Assembly (NCBI GenBank): GCA_964036045.1
Contig: OZ038378.1
Span: 18,981,348 to 19,045,347, forward strand
Reading direction: 5' to 3'
Length of the DNA: 64,000 bases
Source: Eutreptiella sp. 'Long Island Sound 2002'
Lineage: Eukaryota; Euglenozoa; Euglenophyceae; Eutreptiales; Eutreptiaceae
Shown: positions 24,171 through 36,615 of the stretch, in pieces
Position numbering within the stretch: the stretch's first letter is position 1
Layout: each line of letters opens with the position of its first letter
Notes under the pieces: generated by a model
Databases searched by the model: none
What the model saw: the letters and a program-made list of their open reading frames with translations, nothing else
Told to the model about the DNA's origin: nothing
Program-made: the position numbers and the translations under genes

Positions 24171-25177
24171 GATCCATAGAGTGATCCATAGAGTGATCCA
24201 TAGAGTGATCCATAGAGTGATCCATAGAGCGATCCATAGAGTGATCCATGGAGTGATCCGTAGAGTGATCCATAGAGTGATCCATAGAGTGATCCATAGA
24301 TTGATCCATAGAGTGATCCATAGAGTGATCCATAGAGTGATCCATAGAGTGCTCCATGGAGTGATCCATAGAGTGATCCATAGAGTGATCCATAGCGTGA
24401 TCCATGGAGTGATCCATAGAGTGATCCATAGAGTGATCCATAGAGTGATCCATAGAGTGATCCATAGAGTGATCCATAGAGTGATCCATGGGTTGGTCCA
24501 TAGCGTGATCCATGGAGTGATCAATAGAGTGATCCATAGAGTGATCCATAGACTGATCCATGGAGTGATCCATAGAGTGGTCCATGGAGTGATCCATAGA
24601 GTGATCCATAGAGTGATCCATACAGTGATCCGGCCTTACACCACTTTACACGGGCCTTACACCACTTTACACGGGCCTTACACCGCTTTACACGGGCCTT
24701 ACACCACTTTACACGGGCCTTACACCACTTTACACGGGCCTTACACCACTTTACACGCGCCTTACACCACTTTACACGGGCCTTGCACCACTTTACACGG
24801 GCCTTACACCACTTTACACGGGCCTTGCACCACTTTACAGGGGCCTTCCGCCACTTTACACGGGCCTTGCACCACTTTACACGGGCCTTACACCACTTTA
24901 CACGGGCCTTACACCACTTTACACGGACCTTACACCACTTTACACGGGCCTTACACCACTTTACACGGGCCTGACACCACTTTACACGGACCTTACACCA
25001 CTTTACACGGGCCTTGCACCACTTTACACGGGCCTTCCGCCCCTTTACACGGGCCTTACACCACTTTACACCGGCCTTACACCACTTTACACGGGCCTTA
25101 CACCACTTTACACGGGCCTTACACCACTTTACACGGGCCTTAAACCACTTTACACGGGCCTTACACCACTTTACACG
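24171..25177 (+). repeat. Satellite cycle 30: A 38 units + B 26 units (P-like)
   Basis: A block 24171-24631 matches cycle 26 minus one 12-bp unit. B block 24632-25177 is the 3,822-bp-shifted copy of 20810-21355. Confidence 0.92.
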
Positions 25178-25821
25178 GATCCATAGAGTGATCCATAGAG
25201 TGATCCATAGAGTGATCCATAGAGTGATCCATAGAGTGATCCATAGAGTGATCCATGGAGTGATCAGTAGAGTGATCCATAGAGTGATCCATAGAGTGAT
25301 CCATAGAGTGCTCCATGGAGTGATCCATAGAGTGATCCATAGAGTGATCCATAGAGTGATCCATAGAGTGATCCATGGAGTGATCCATAGAGTGATCCAT
25401 AGAGTGATCCATAGAGTGATCCATAGAGTGATCCATAGAGTGATCCATGGGTTGATCCATAGCGTGATCCATGGAGTGATCAATAGAGTGATCCATAGAG
25501 TGATCCATAGACTGATCCATGGAGTGATCCATAGAGTGATCCATGGAGTGGTCCATAGAGTGATCCATAGAGTGATCCATACAGTGATCCGGCCTTACAC
25601 CACTTTACACAGGCCTTACACCACTTGACACGGGCCTTACACCGCTTTACACGGGCCTTACACCACTTTACACGGGCCTTACACCACTTTACACGGGCCT
25701 TACACCACTTTACACGGGCCTTACACCACTTTGCACGGGCCTTACACCACTTTACACGGGTCTTGCACCACTTTACACGGGCCTTAAACTACTTTACACG
25801 GGCCTTACACCACTTTACACG
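25178..25821 (+). repeat. Satellite cycle 31: A 34 units + B 11 units (S)
   Basis: A block 25178-25590 copies cycle 27 except for GATCAGTAG near 25263. B block 25591-25821 keeps the CACAGGCC unit (25611) and adds a CACTTGACAC change near 25627. It ends CTTAAACTAC. Confidence 0.92.
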
Positions 25822-26906
25822 GATCCATAGAGTGATCCGTAGAGTGATCCATAGAGTGATCCATAGCGTGATCCATAGAGTGATCCATGGAGTGATCCGT
25901 AGAGTGATCCATAGAGTGATCCATAGAGTGATCCATAGAGTGATCCATAGAGTGATCCATAGAGTGATCCATAGAGTGATCCATAGAGTGATCCATAGAG
26001 TGATCCATAGAGTGATCCATGGAGTGATCCGTAGAGTGATCCATAGAGTGATCCATAGAGTGATCCATAGAGTGATCCATAGAGTGATCCATGGGTTGAT
26101 CCATAGCGTGATCCATGGAGTGATCAATAGAGTGATCCATAGAGTGATCCATAGACTGATCCATGGAGTGATCCATAGAGTGAACCATGGAGTGATCCAT
26201 AGAGGGATCCATAGAGTGATCCATACAGTGATCCGGCCTTACACCACTTTACACGGGCCTTACACCACTTTACACGGGCCTTACACCGCTTTACACGGGC
26301 CTTACACCACTTTACACGGGCCTTACACCACTTTACACGGGCCTTACACCACTTTACACGGGCCTTACACCACTTTACACGGGCCTTACACCACTTTACA
26401 AGCGCCTTACACCACATTACACGGGCCTTACACCACTTTACACTGGCCTTACACCACTTTACACGGGCCTTACACCACTTTACACGGGCCTTACACCACT
26501 TTACACGGCCCTTACACCACTTTACACGGGCCTTACACCACTTTACACGGGCCTTAAACCACTTTACACGGGCCTTACACCACTTTACACGGGCCTTACA
26601 CCACTTTACATGGCCCTTACACCATTTTACACGTGCCTTACACCACGTTACACGGGCCTGACACCACTGTACACGGACCTTACACCACTTTACACGGGCC
26701 TTACACCACTTTACACGGGCCTTACACCACTTTACACGGGCCTGACACCACTTTACACGGACCTTACACCACTTTACACCGGCCTTACACCACTTTACAC
26801 GGGCCTTACACCACTTTACACGGGCCTTACACCATTTTACACGGGCCTTAAACCACTTTACACGGGCCTTACACCACTTTACACGGGCCTTACACCACTT
26901 TACACG
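25822..26906 (+). repeat. Satellite cycle 32: A 34 units + B 32 units (Q)
   Basis: A block 25822-26234, B block 26235-26906. Copy of cycle 28 at 3,822 bp, with the ordinary GATCCATAG where cycle 28 has GATACATAG. Confidence 0.92.
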
Positions 26907-27877
26907 GATCCATAGAGTGATCCGTAGAGTGATCCATAGAGTGATCCATAGAGTGATCCATAGAGTGATCCATAGAGTGATCCATAGAGTGATCCATAGA
27001 GTGATCCATAGAGTGATCCATGGAGTGATCCGTAGAGTGATCCATAGAGTGATCCATAGAGTGATCCATAGAGTGATCCATAGAGTGATCCATAGAGTGA
27101 TCCATGGAGTGATCCGTAGAGTGATCCATAGAGTGATCCATAGAGTGATCCATAGAGTGATCCATAGAGTGATCCATAGAGTGATCCATAGAGTGATCCA
27201 TAGAGTGCTCCATGGAGTGATCCATAGAGTGATCCATAGAGTGATACATAGAGTGATCCATACAATGATCCATAGAGTGATCCATAGAGTGATCCATAGA
27301 GTGATCCATAGAGTGATCCATAGAGTGATCCATAGAGTGATCCCTAGAGTGATCCATGGGTTGATCCATAGCGTGATCCATGGAGTGATCAATAGAGTGA
27401 TCCATAGAGTGATCCATAGACTGATCCATGGAGTGATCCATAGAGTGAACCATGGAGTGATCCATAGAGTGATCCATACAGTGATCCATACAGTGATCCG
27501 GCCTTACACCACTTTACACGGGCCTTACACCACTTTACACGGGCCTTACACCGCTTTACACGGGCCTTACACCACTTTACACGGGCCTTACACCACTTTA
27601 CACGGGCCTTACACCACTTTACACGGGCCTTACACCACTTTGCACGGGCCTTCCCCCACTTTACACGGGCCTTACGCCACTTTACACGCGCCTTACACCA
27701 CTTTACACGGGCCTTGCACCACTTTACACGGGCCTTACACCACTTTACACGGGCCTTACACCATTTTACACGGGCCTTACACCACTTTACACGGACCTTA
27801 CACCACTTTACACGGGCCTTACACCACTTTACACGGGCCTTGCACCACTTTACACGGGCCTTCCGCCACTTTACACG
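26907..27877 (+). repeat. Satellite cycle 33: A 49 units + B 18 units (P, clipped)
   Basis: A block 26907-27499 has two GGAG/GTAG pairs and two consecutive CATACAG exit units (near 27477 and 27489). B block 27500-27877 is a type P block ending straight after the CTTCCGCC unit, without the CTTAAAC unit found near the end of almost all B blocks. Confidence 0.91.
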
Positions 27878-28854
27878 GATCCATAGAGTGATCCATAGAG
27901 TGATCCATAGAGTGATCCATAGAGTGATCCATAGAGTGATCCATAGAGTGATCCATGGAGTGATCCATAGAGTGATCCATAGAGTGATCCATAGAGTGAT
28001 CCATGGAGTGATCCGTAGAGTGATCCATAGAGTGATCCATAGAGTGATCCATAGAGTGATCCATAGAATGATCCATAGAGTGATCCATAGAGTGATCCAT
28101 AGAGTGATCCATAGAGTGATCCATAGAGTGATCCATGGGTTGATCCATAGCGTGATCCATGGAGTGATCAATAGAGTGATCCATAGACTGATCCATGGAG
28201 TGATCCATAGAGTGATCCATGGAGTGATCCATAGAGTGATCCATAGAGTGATCCATACAGTGATCCGGCCTTACACCACTTTACACGGGCCTTACACCAC
28301 TTTACACGGGCCTTACACCGCTTTACACGGGCCTTACACCACTTTACACGGGCCTTACACCACTTTACACGGGCCTTACACCACTTTACACGGGCCTTAC
28401 ACCACTTTGCACGGGCCTTACACCACTTTACACGGGTCTTGCACCACTTTACACGGGCCTTACACCACTTTGCACGGGCATTGCCCCACTTTAAACGGGC
28501 CTTACACCACTTTACACGCGCCTTCCGCCACTTTACACGGGCCTTACACCACTTTACACGCGCCTTACACCACTTTACACGGGCCTTACACCACTTTACA
28601 CGGACCTTACACCACTTTACACGGGCCTTACACCACTTTACACGGGCCTGACACCACTTTACACGGACCTTACACCGTTTTACACGGGCCTTGCACCACT
28701 TTACACGGGCCTTCCGCCACTTTACACGGGCCTTACACCACTTTACACCGGCCTTACACCACTTTACACGGGCCTTACACCACTTTACACGGGCCTTACA
28801 CCACTTTACACGGGCCTTAAACCACTTTACACGGGCCTTACACCACTTTACACG
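27878..28854 (+). repeat. Satellite cycle 34: A 32 units + B 28 units (R)
   Basis: A block 27878-28266 has no GTGCTCC unit. B block 28267-28854 is type R with ACACCGTTTTAC near 28674, a marker shared only with cycle 35. Confidence 0.92.
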
Positions 28855-29915
28855 GATCCATAGAGTGATCCATAGAGTGATCCATAGAGTGATCCATAGA
28901 GTGATCCATAGAGCGATCCATAGAGTGATCCATGGAGTGATCCGTAGAGTGATCCATAGAGTGATCCATAGAGTGATCCATAGATTGATCCATATAGTGA
29001 TCCATAGAGTGATCCATAGAGTGATCCATAGAGTGATCCATAGAGTGATCCATAGAGTGATCCATGGAGTGATCCGTAGAGTGATCCATAGAGTGATCCA
29101 TAGAGTGATCCATAGAGTGATCCATAGAATGATCCATAGAGTGATCCATAGAGTGATCCATAGAGTGATCCATAGAGTGATCCATAGAGTGATCCATGGG
29201 TTGATCCATAGCGTGATCCATGGAGTGATCAATAGAGTGATCCATAGACTGATCCATGGAGTGATCCATAGAGTGATCCATGGAGTGATCCATAGAGTGA
29301 TCCATAGAGTGATCCATACAGTGATCCGGCCTTACACCACTTTACACGGGCCTTACACCACTTTACACGGGCCTTACACCGCTTTACACGGGCCTTACAC
29401 CACTTTACACGGGCCTTACACCACTTTACACGGGCCTTACACCACTTTACACGGGCCTTACACCACTTTGCACGGGCCTTACACCACTTTACACGGGTCT
29501 TGCACCACTTTACACGGGCCTTACACCACTTTGCACGGGCATTGCCCCACTTTAAACGGGCCTTACACCACTTTACACGCGCCTTCCGCCACTTTACACG
29601 GGCCTTACACCACTTTACACGCGCCTTACACCACTTTACACGGGCCTTACACCACTTTACACGGACCTTACACCACTTTACACGGGCCTTACACCACTTT
29701 ACACGGGCCTGACACCACTTTACACGGACCTTACACCGTTTTACACGGGCCTTGCACCACTTTACACGGGCCTTCCGCCACTTTACACGGGCCTTACACC
29801 ACTTTACACCGGCCTTACACCACTTTACACGGGCCTTACACCACTTTACACGGGCCTTACACCACTTTACACGGGCCTTAAACCACTTTACACGGGCCTT
29901 ACACCACTTTACACG
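28267..29915. repeat. 1,061-bp tandem duplication joined in a chimeric A block
   Basis: The type R B blocks 28267-28854 and 29328-29915 are the same length and share the rare ACCGTTTTAC unit, at an offset of 1,061 bp. The A block between them (28855-29327) has the left end of cycle 36 and the right end of cycle 34, as expected for the product of unequal exchange. Confidence 0.88.
28855..29915 (+). repeat. Satellite cycle 35: chimeric A 39 units + B 28 units (R)
   Basis: A block 28855-29327: the left part has the AGAGCGATCC, AGATTGATCC and CATATAG variants of cycle 36, and the right part has the second GGAG/GTAG pair and AGAATGATCC of cycle 34. B block 29328-29915 copies cycle 34, with ACCGTTTTAC near 29735. 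Confidence 0.92.
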
Positions 29916-30607
29916 GATCCATAGAGTGATCCATAGAGTGATCCATAGAGTGATCCATAGAGTGATCCATAGAGCGATCCATAGAGTGATCCATGGAGTG
30001 ATCCGTAGAGTGATCCATAGAGTGATCCATAGAGTGATCCATAGATTGATCCATATAGTGATCCATAGAGTGATCCATAGAGTGATCCATAGAGTGCTCC
30101 ATGGAGTGATCCATAGAGTGATCCATAGAGTGATCCATAGAGTGATCCATGGAGTGATCCATAGAGTGATCCATAGAGTGATCCATAGAGTGATCCATAG
30201 AGTGATCCATAGAGTGATCCATAGAGTGATCCATGGGTTGATCCATAGCGTGATCCATGGAGTGATCAATAGAGTGATCCATAGAGTGATCCATAGACTG
30301 ATCCATGGAGTGATCCTTAGACTGAACCATGGAGTGATCCATAGAGGGATCCATAGAGTGATCCATACAGTGATCCGGCCTTACACCACTTTACACGGGC
30401 CTTACACCACTTTACACGGGCCTTACACCGCTTTACACGGGCCTTACACCACTTTACACGGGCCTTACACAACTTTACACGGGCCTTACACCACTTTACA
30501 CGGGCCTTACACCACTTTGCACGGGCCTTACACCACTTTACACGGGTCTTGCACCACTTTACACGGGCCTTAAACCACTTTACACGGGCCTTACACCACT
30601 TTACACG
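29916..30607 (+). repeat. Satellite cycle 36: A 38 units + B 11 units (S)
   Basis: A block 29916-30376 has AGAGCG, AGATTG and CATATAG on the left and CCTTAGACTGAACC and GAGGGATCC near the exit. B block 30377-30607 has an ACACAACTTTAC unit near 30470. Confidence 0.92.
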
Positions 30608-31773
30608 GATCCATAGAGTGATCCATAGAGTGATCCGTAGAGTGATCCATAGAGTGATCCAAAGAGTGATCCATAGAGTGATCCATGGAGTGATCCGTAG
30701 AGTGCTCCATAGAGTGATCCATAGAGTGATCCATAGAGTGATCCATAGAGTGATCCATAGAGTGATCCATAGAGTGATCCATAGAGTGCTCCATGGAGTG
30801 ATCCATAGAGTGATCCATAGAGTGATCCATAGAGTGATCCATAGAGTGATCCATAGAGTGATCCATAGAATGATCCATAGAGTGATCCATAGAGTGATCC
30901 ATAGAGTGATCCATAGAGTGATCCATAGAGTGATCCATGGGTTGATCCATAGCGTGATCCATGGAGTGATCAATAGAGTGATCCATAGAGTGATCCATAG
31001 ACTGGTCCATGGAGTGATCCATAGAGTGATCCATGGAGTGATCCATAGAGTGATCCATAGAGTGATCCATACAGTGATCCGGCCTTACACCACTTTACAC
31101 GGGCCTTACACCACTTTACACGGGCCTTACACCGCTTTACACGGGCCTTACACCACTTTACACGGGCCTTCCACCACTTCACACGGGCCTTACACCACTT
31201 TAAACGGGCCTTACACCACTTTGCACGGGCCTTCCCCCACTTTACACGGGCCTTACACCACTTTACACGCGCCTTACACCACTTTACACGGGCCTTGCAC
31301 CACTTTACACGGGCCTTACACCACTTTAGACGGGCCTTACACCATTTTACACGGGCCTTACACCACTTTACACGGACCTTACACCACTTTACACGGGCCT
31401 TACACCACTTTACACGGGCCTTGCACCACTTTACAGGGGCCTTCCGCCACTTTACACGGGCCTTACACCACTTTACACGGGCCTTACACCACTTTACACG
31501 GGCCTTACACCACTTTACACGGACCTTACACCACTTTACACGGGCCTGACACCACTTTACACGGGCCTGACACCACTTTACACGGACCTTACACCACTTT
31601 ACACGGGCCTTGCACCACTTTACACGGGCCTTCCGCCACTTTACACGGGCCTTACACCACTTTACACCGGCCTTACACCACTTTACACGGGCCTTACACC
31701 ACTTTACACGGGCCTTACACCACTTTACACGGTGCTTAAACCACTTTACACGGGCCTTACACCACTGTACACG
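30608..31773 (+). repeat. Satellite cycle 37: A 39 units + B 33 units (P)
   Basis: A block 30608-31080 with third-unit GTAG, a GATCCAAAG unit, GTAGAGTGCTCC near 30702 and ACTGGTCC. B block 31081-31773 has CTTCCACCAC, TTTAGACGGG and GCCTGAC twice, and ends CCACTGTACACGG. Confidence 0.92.
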
Positions 31774-32729
31774 GATCCATAGAGTGATCCATAGAGTGAT
31801 CCATAGAGTGATCCATAGAGTGATCCATAGAGTGATCCATAGAGTGATCCATGGAGTGATCCGTAGAGTGATCCATAGAGTGATCCATAGAGTGATCCAT
31901 AGAGTGATCCATAGAGTGATCCATAGAGTGATCCATAGAGTGATCCATAGAGTGCTCCATGGAGTGATCCATAGAGTGATCCATGTAGTGATCCATAGAG
32001 TGTTCCATGGAGTGATCCATAGAGTGATCCATAGAGTGATCCATAGAGTGATCCATAGAGTGATCCATAGAGTGATCCATGGGTTGATCCATAGCGTGAT
32101 CCATGGAGTGATCAATAGAGTGATCCATAGAGTGATCCATAGACTGATCCATGGAGTGATCCATAGAGTGATCCATGGAGTGGTCCATAGAGTGATCCAT
32201 AGAGTGATCCATAGAGTGCTCCATGGAGTGATCCATAGAGTGATCCATAGAGTGATCCATAGAGTGATCCATGGAGTGATCCATAGAGTGATCCATAGAG
32301 TGATCCATAGAGTGATCCATAGAGTGATCCATAGAGTGATCCATAGAGTGATCCATGGGTTGATCCATAGCGTGATCCATGGAGTGATCAATAGAGTGAT
32401 CCATAGAGTGATCCATAGACTGATCCATGGAGTGATCCATAGACTGAACCATGGAGTGATCCATAGAGGGATCCATAGAGTGATCCATACAGTGATCCGG
32501 CCTTACACCACTTTACACGGGCCTTACACCACTTTACACGGGCCTTACACCGCTTTACACGGGCCTTACACCACTTTACACGGGCCTTACACCACTTTAC
32601 ACGGGCCTTACACCACTTTACACGGGCCTTACACCACTTTGCACGGGCCTTACACCACTTTACACGGGTCTTGCACCACTTTACACGGGCCTTAAACCAC
32701 TTTACACGGGCCTTACACCACTTTACACG
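31774..32729 (+). repeat. Satellite cycle 38: fused double A 60 units + B 11 units (S)
   Basis: A block 31774-32498 contains the marker series GTGCTCC, GGGTTGATCC, AGCG, GATCAAT, AGACTG twice in a row with no B block between. It also has CATGTAG and AGTGTTCC units. It exits through GAACC, GAGGGATCC and CATACAG. B block 32499-32729. Confidence 0.93.
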
Positions 32730-33133
32730 GATCCATAGAGTGATCCATAGAGTGATCCGTAGAGTGATCCATAGAGTGATCCAAAGAGTGATCCATAGAG
32801 TGATCCATGGAGTGATCCATAGAGTGATCCATAGAGTGATCCATAGATTGATCCATAGAGTGATCCATAGAGTGATCCATAGAGTGATCCATAGAGTGAT
32901 CCGGCCTTACACCACTTTACACGGGCCTTACACCACTTTACACGGGCCTTACACCGCTTTACACGGGCCTTACACCACTTTACACGGGCCTTACACCACT
33001 TTACACGGGCCTTACACCACTTTACACGGGCCTTACACCACTTTGCACGGGCCTTACACCACTTTACACGGGTCTTGCACCACTTTACACGGGCCTTAAA
33101 CCACTTTACACGGGCCTTACACCACTTTACACG
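32730..33133 (+). repeat. Satellite cycle 39: A 14 units (shortest) + B 11 units (S)
   Basis: A block 32730-32902 starts like cycles 37 and 42 (third-unit GTAG, GATCCAAAG) but has no GTGCTCC or GGGTTG group and enters B without CATACAG. B block 32903-33133. Confidence 0.92.
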
Positions 33134-34002
33134 GATCCATAGAGTGATCCATAGAGTGATCCATAGAGTGATCCATAGAGTGATCCATAGAGTGATCCAT
33201 AGAGTGATCCATAGAGTGATCCATAGAGTGATCCATAGAGTGATCCATAGAGTGATCCATAGAGTGATCCATGGGTTGATCCATAGCGTGATCCATGGAG
33301 TGATCAATAGAGTGATCCATAGAGTGATCCATAGACTGGTCCATGGAGTGATCCATAGAGTGATCCATGGAGTGATCCATAGAGTGATCCATAGAGTGAT
33401 CCATACAGTGATCCGGCCTTACACCACTTTACACGGGCCTTACACCACTTTACACGGGCCTTCCACCACTTTACACGGGCCTTACACCACTTTAAACGGG
33501 CCTTACACCACTTTGCACGGGCCTTCCCCCACTTTACACGGGCCTTACACCACTTTACACGCGCCTTTCACCACTTTACACGGGCCTTGCACCACTTTAC
33601 ACGGGCCTTACACCACTTTACACGGGCCTTACACCATTTTACACGGGCCTTACACCACGTTACACGGACCTTACACCACTTTACACGGGCCTTACACCAC
33701 TTTACACGGGCCTTGCACCACTTTACAGGGGCCTTCCGCCACTTTACACGGGCCTTACACCACTTCACACGGGCCTTACACCACTTTACACGGGCCTTAC
33801 ACCACTTTACACGGACCTTACACCACTTTACACGGGCCTTACACCACTTTACACGGGCCTGACACCACTTTACACGGACCTTACACCACTTTACACGGGC
33901 CTTGCACCACTTTACACGGGCCTTACACCACTTTACACGGGCCTTACACCACTTTACACGGGCCTTAAACCACTTTACACGGGCCTTACACCACTGTACA
34001 CG
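33134..34002 (+). repeat. Satellite cycle 40: A 23 units + B 28 units (P)
   Basis: A block 33134-33414 lacks the early GGAG/GTAG pair and GTGCTCC but has the full right-hand marker group, including ACTGGTCC as in cycle 37. B block 33415-34002 has a CACGTTACACGG unit and ends CCACTGTACACGG. Confidence 0.92.
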
Positions 34003-34937
34003 GATCCATAGAGTGATCCATAGAGTGATCCATAGAGTGATCCATAGAGTGATCCATAGAGTGATCCATAGAGTGATCCATGGAGTGATCCGTAGAGTGA
34101 TCCATAGAGTGATCCATAGAGTGATCCATAGAGTGATCGATAGAGTGATCCATAGAGTGATCCATAGAGTGATCCATAGAGTGCTCCATGGAGTGATCCA
34201 TAGAGTGATCCATGTAGTGATCCATAGAGTGTTCCATGGAGTGATCCATAGAGTGATCCATAGAGTGATCCATAGAGTGATCCATAGAGTGATCCATAGA
34301 GTGATCCATGGGTTGATCCATAGTGTGATCCATGGAGTGATCAATAGAGTGATGCATAGAGTGATCCATAGACTGATCCATGGAGTGATCCATAGAGTGA
34401 TCCATGGAGTGGTCCATAGAGTGATCCATAGAGTGATCCATAGAGTGCTCCATGGAGTGATCCATAGAGTGATCCATAGAGTGATCCATAGAGTGATCCA
34501 TGGAGTGATCCATAGAGTGATCCATAGAGTGATCCATAGAGTGATCCATAGAGTGATCCATAGAGTGATCCATAGAGTGATCCATGGGTTGATCCATAGC
34601 GTGATCCATGGAGTGATCAATAGAGTGATCCATAGAGTGATCCATAGACTGATCCATGGAGTGATCCATAGAGTGATCCATGGAGTGATCCATAGTGTGA
34701 TCCATAGAGTGATCCATACAGTGATCCGGCCTTACACCACTTTACACGGGCCTTACACCACTTTACACGGGCCTTACACCGCTTTACACGGGCCTTACAC
34801 CACTTTACACGGGCCTTACACCACTTTACACGGGCCTTACACCACTTTGCACGGGCCTTACACCACTTTACACGGGTCTTGCACCACTTTACACGGGCCT
34901 TGCACCACTTTACACGGGCCTTACACCACTTTACACG
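34003..34937 (+). repeat. Satellite cycle 41: fused double A 60 units + B 10 units (S)
   Basis: A block 34003-34727 has the same doubled marker layout as cycle 38. It differs by GATCGATAG near 34137, AGTGTG in place of the first AGCGTG near 34323, and an ordinary right end with AGTGTGATCC. B block 34728-34937 has CTTGCACC where CTTAAAC normally lies. Confidence 0.93.
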
Positions 34938-35683
34938 GATCCATAGAGTGATCCATAGAGTGATCCGTAGAGTGATCCATAGAGTGATCCAAAGAGTGAT
35001 CCATAGAGTGATCCATGGAGTGATCCGTAGAGTGATCCATAGAGTGATCCATAGAGTGATCCATAGAGTGATCCATAGAGTGATCCATAGAGTGATCCAT
35101 AGAGTGATCCATAGAGTGCTCCATGGAGTGATCCACAGAGTGATCCATAGAGTGATCCATAGAGTGATCCATAGAGTGATCCATAGAGTGATCCATAGAG
35201 TGATCCATAGAGTGATCCATAGAGTGATCCATAGAGTGATCCATAGAGTGATCCATAGAGTGATCCATGGGTTGATCCATAGCGTGATCCATGGAGTGAT
35301 CAATAGAGTGATCCATAGAGTGATCCATAGACTGGTCCATGGAGTGATCCATAGAGTGATCCATGGAGTGATCCATAGAGTGATCCATAGAGTGATCCAT
35401 ACAGTGATCCGGCCTTACACCACTTTACACGGGCCTTACACCACTTTACACGGGCCTTACACCGCTTTGCACGGGCCTTACACCACTTTACACGGGCCTT
35501 CCACCACTTTACACGGGCCTTACACCACTTTACACGGGCCTTCCGCCACTTTACACGGGCCTTACACCACTTTACACCGGCCTTACACCACTTTACACGG
35601 GCCTTACACCACTTTACACGGGCCTTACACCACTTTACACGGGCCTTCAACCACTTTACACGGGCCTTACACCACTTTACACG
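34938..35683 (+). repeat. Satellite cycle 42: A 39 units + B 13 units (S/P hybrid)
   Basis: A block 34938-35410 resembles cycle 37 and has a private CCACAGAG unit near 35133. B block 35411-35683 starts like cycle 37 but jumps to the right-hand part of a P block (CTTCCGCC, ACCGGCC). It has CTTCAACCAC in place of CTTAAACCAC. Confidence 0.92.
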
Positions 35684-36615
35684 GATCCATAGAGTGATCC
35701 ATAGAGTGATCCATAGAGTGATCCATGGAGTGATCCATAGAGTGATCCATAGAGTGATCCATGGAGTGATCCGTAGAGTGATCCATAGAGTGATCCATAG
35801 AGTGATCCATAGAGTGATCCATAGAGTGATCCATAGAGTGATCCATAGAGTGCTCCATGGAGTGATCCATAGAGTGATCCATGTAGTGATCCATAGAGTG
35901 ATCCATGGAGTGATCCAAAGAGTGATCCAAAGAGTGATCCATAGAGTGATCCATAGAGTGATCCATGGGTTGATCCATAGCGTGATCCATGGAGTGATCA
36001 ATAGAGTGATCCATAGAGTGATCCATAGACTGATCCATGGAGTGATCCATAGAGTGATCCATGGAGTGGTCCATAGAGTGATCCATAGAGTGATCCATAG
36101 AGTGCTCCATGGAGTGATCCATAGAGTGATCCATAGAGTGATCCATAGAGTGATGCATGGAGTGATCCATAGAGTGATCCATAGAGTGATCCATAGAGTG
36201 ATCCATAGAGTGATCCATAGAGTGATCCATAGAGTGATCCATGGGTTGATCCATAGCGTGATCCATGGAGTGATCAATAGAGTGATCCATAGAGTGATCC
36301 ATAGACTGATCCATGGAGTGATCCATAGAGTGATCCATGGAGCGATCCATAGTGTGATCCATAGAGTGATCCATACAGTGATCCGGCCTTACACCACTTT
36401 ACACGGGCCTTACACCACTTTACACGGGCCTTACACCGCTTTACACGGGCCTTACACCACTTTACACGGGCCTTACACCACTTTACACGGGCCTTACACC
36501 ACTTTACACGGGCCTTACACCACTTTGCACGGGCCTTACACCACTTTACACGGGTCTTGCACCACTTTACACGGGCCTTAAACCACTTTACACGGGCCTT
36601 ACACCACTTTACACG
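35684..36615 (+). repeat. Satellite cycle 43: fused double A 58 units + B 11 units (S)
   Basis: A block 35684-36384 is a third fused block with two GTGCTCC and two GGGTTG groups, and private GATCCAAAG pairs near 35914. B block 36385-36615. Confidence 0.92.

Larger units (their letters stand above)
19791..26906. repeat. 3,822-bp tandem duplication (cycles 25-28 copied as 29-32)
   Basis: 20810-23084 and 24632-26906 align without gaps at 3,822 bp, with at least three base differences seen (GATACATAG near 22026, GATCAGTAG near 25263, CACTTGACAC near 25627). Further left, cycles 25/29 and 26/30 differ by two B units and one A unit. The joint lies inside the chimeric A block 23085-23582. Confidence 0.88.
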
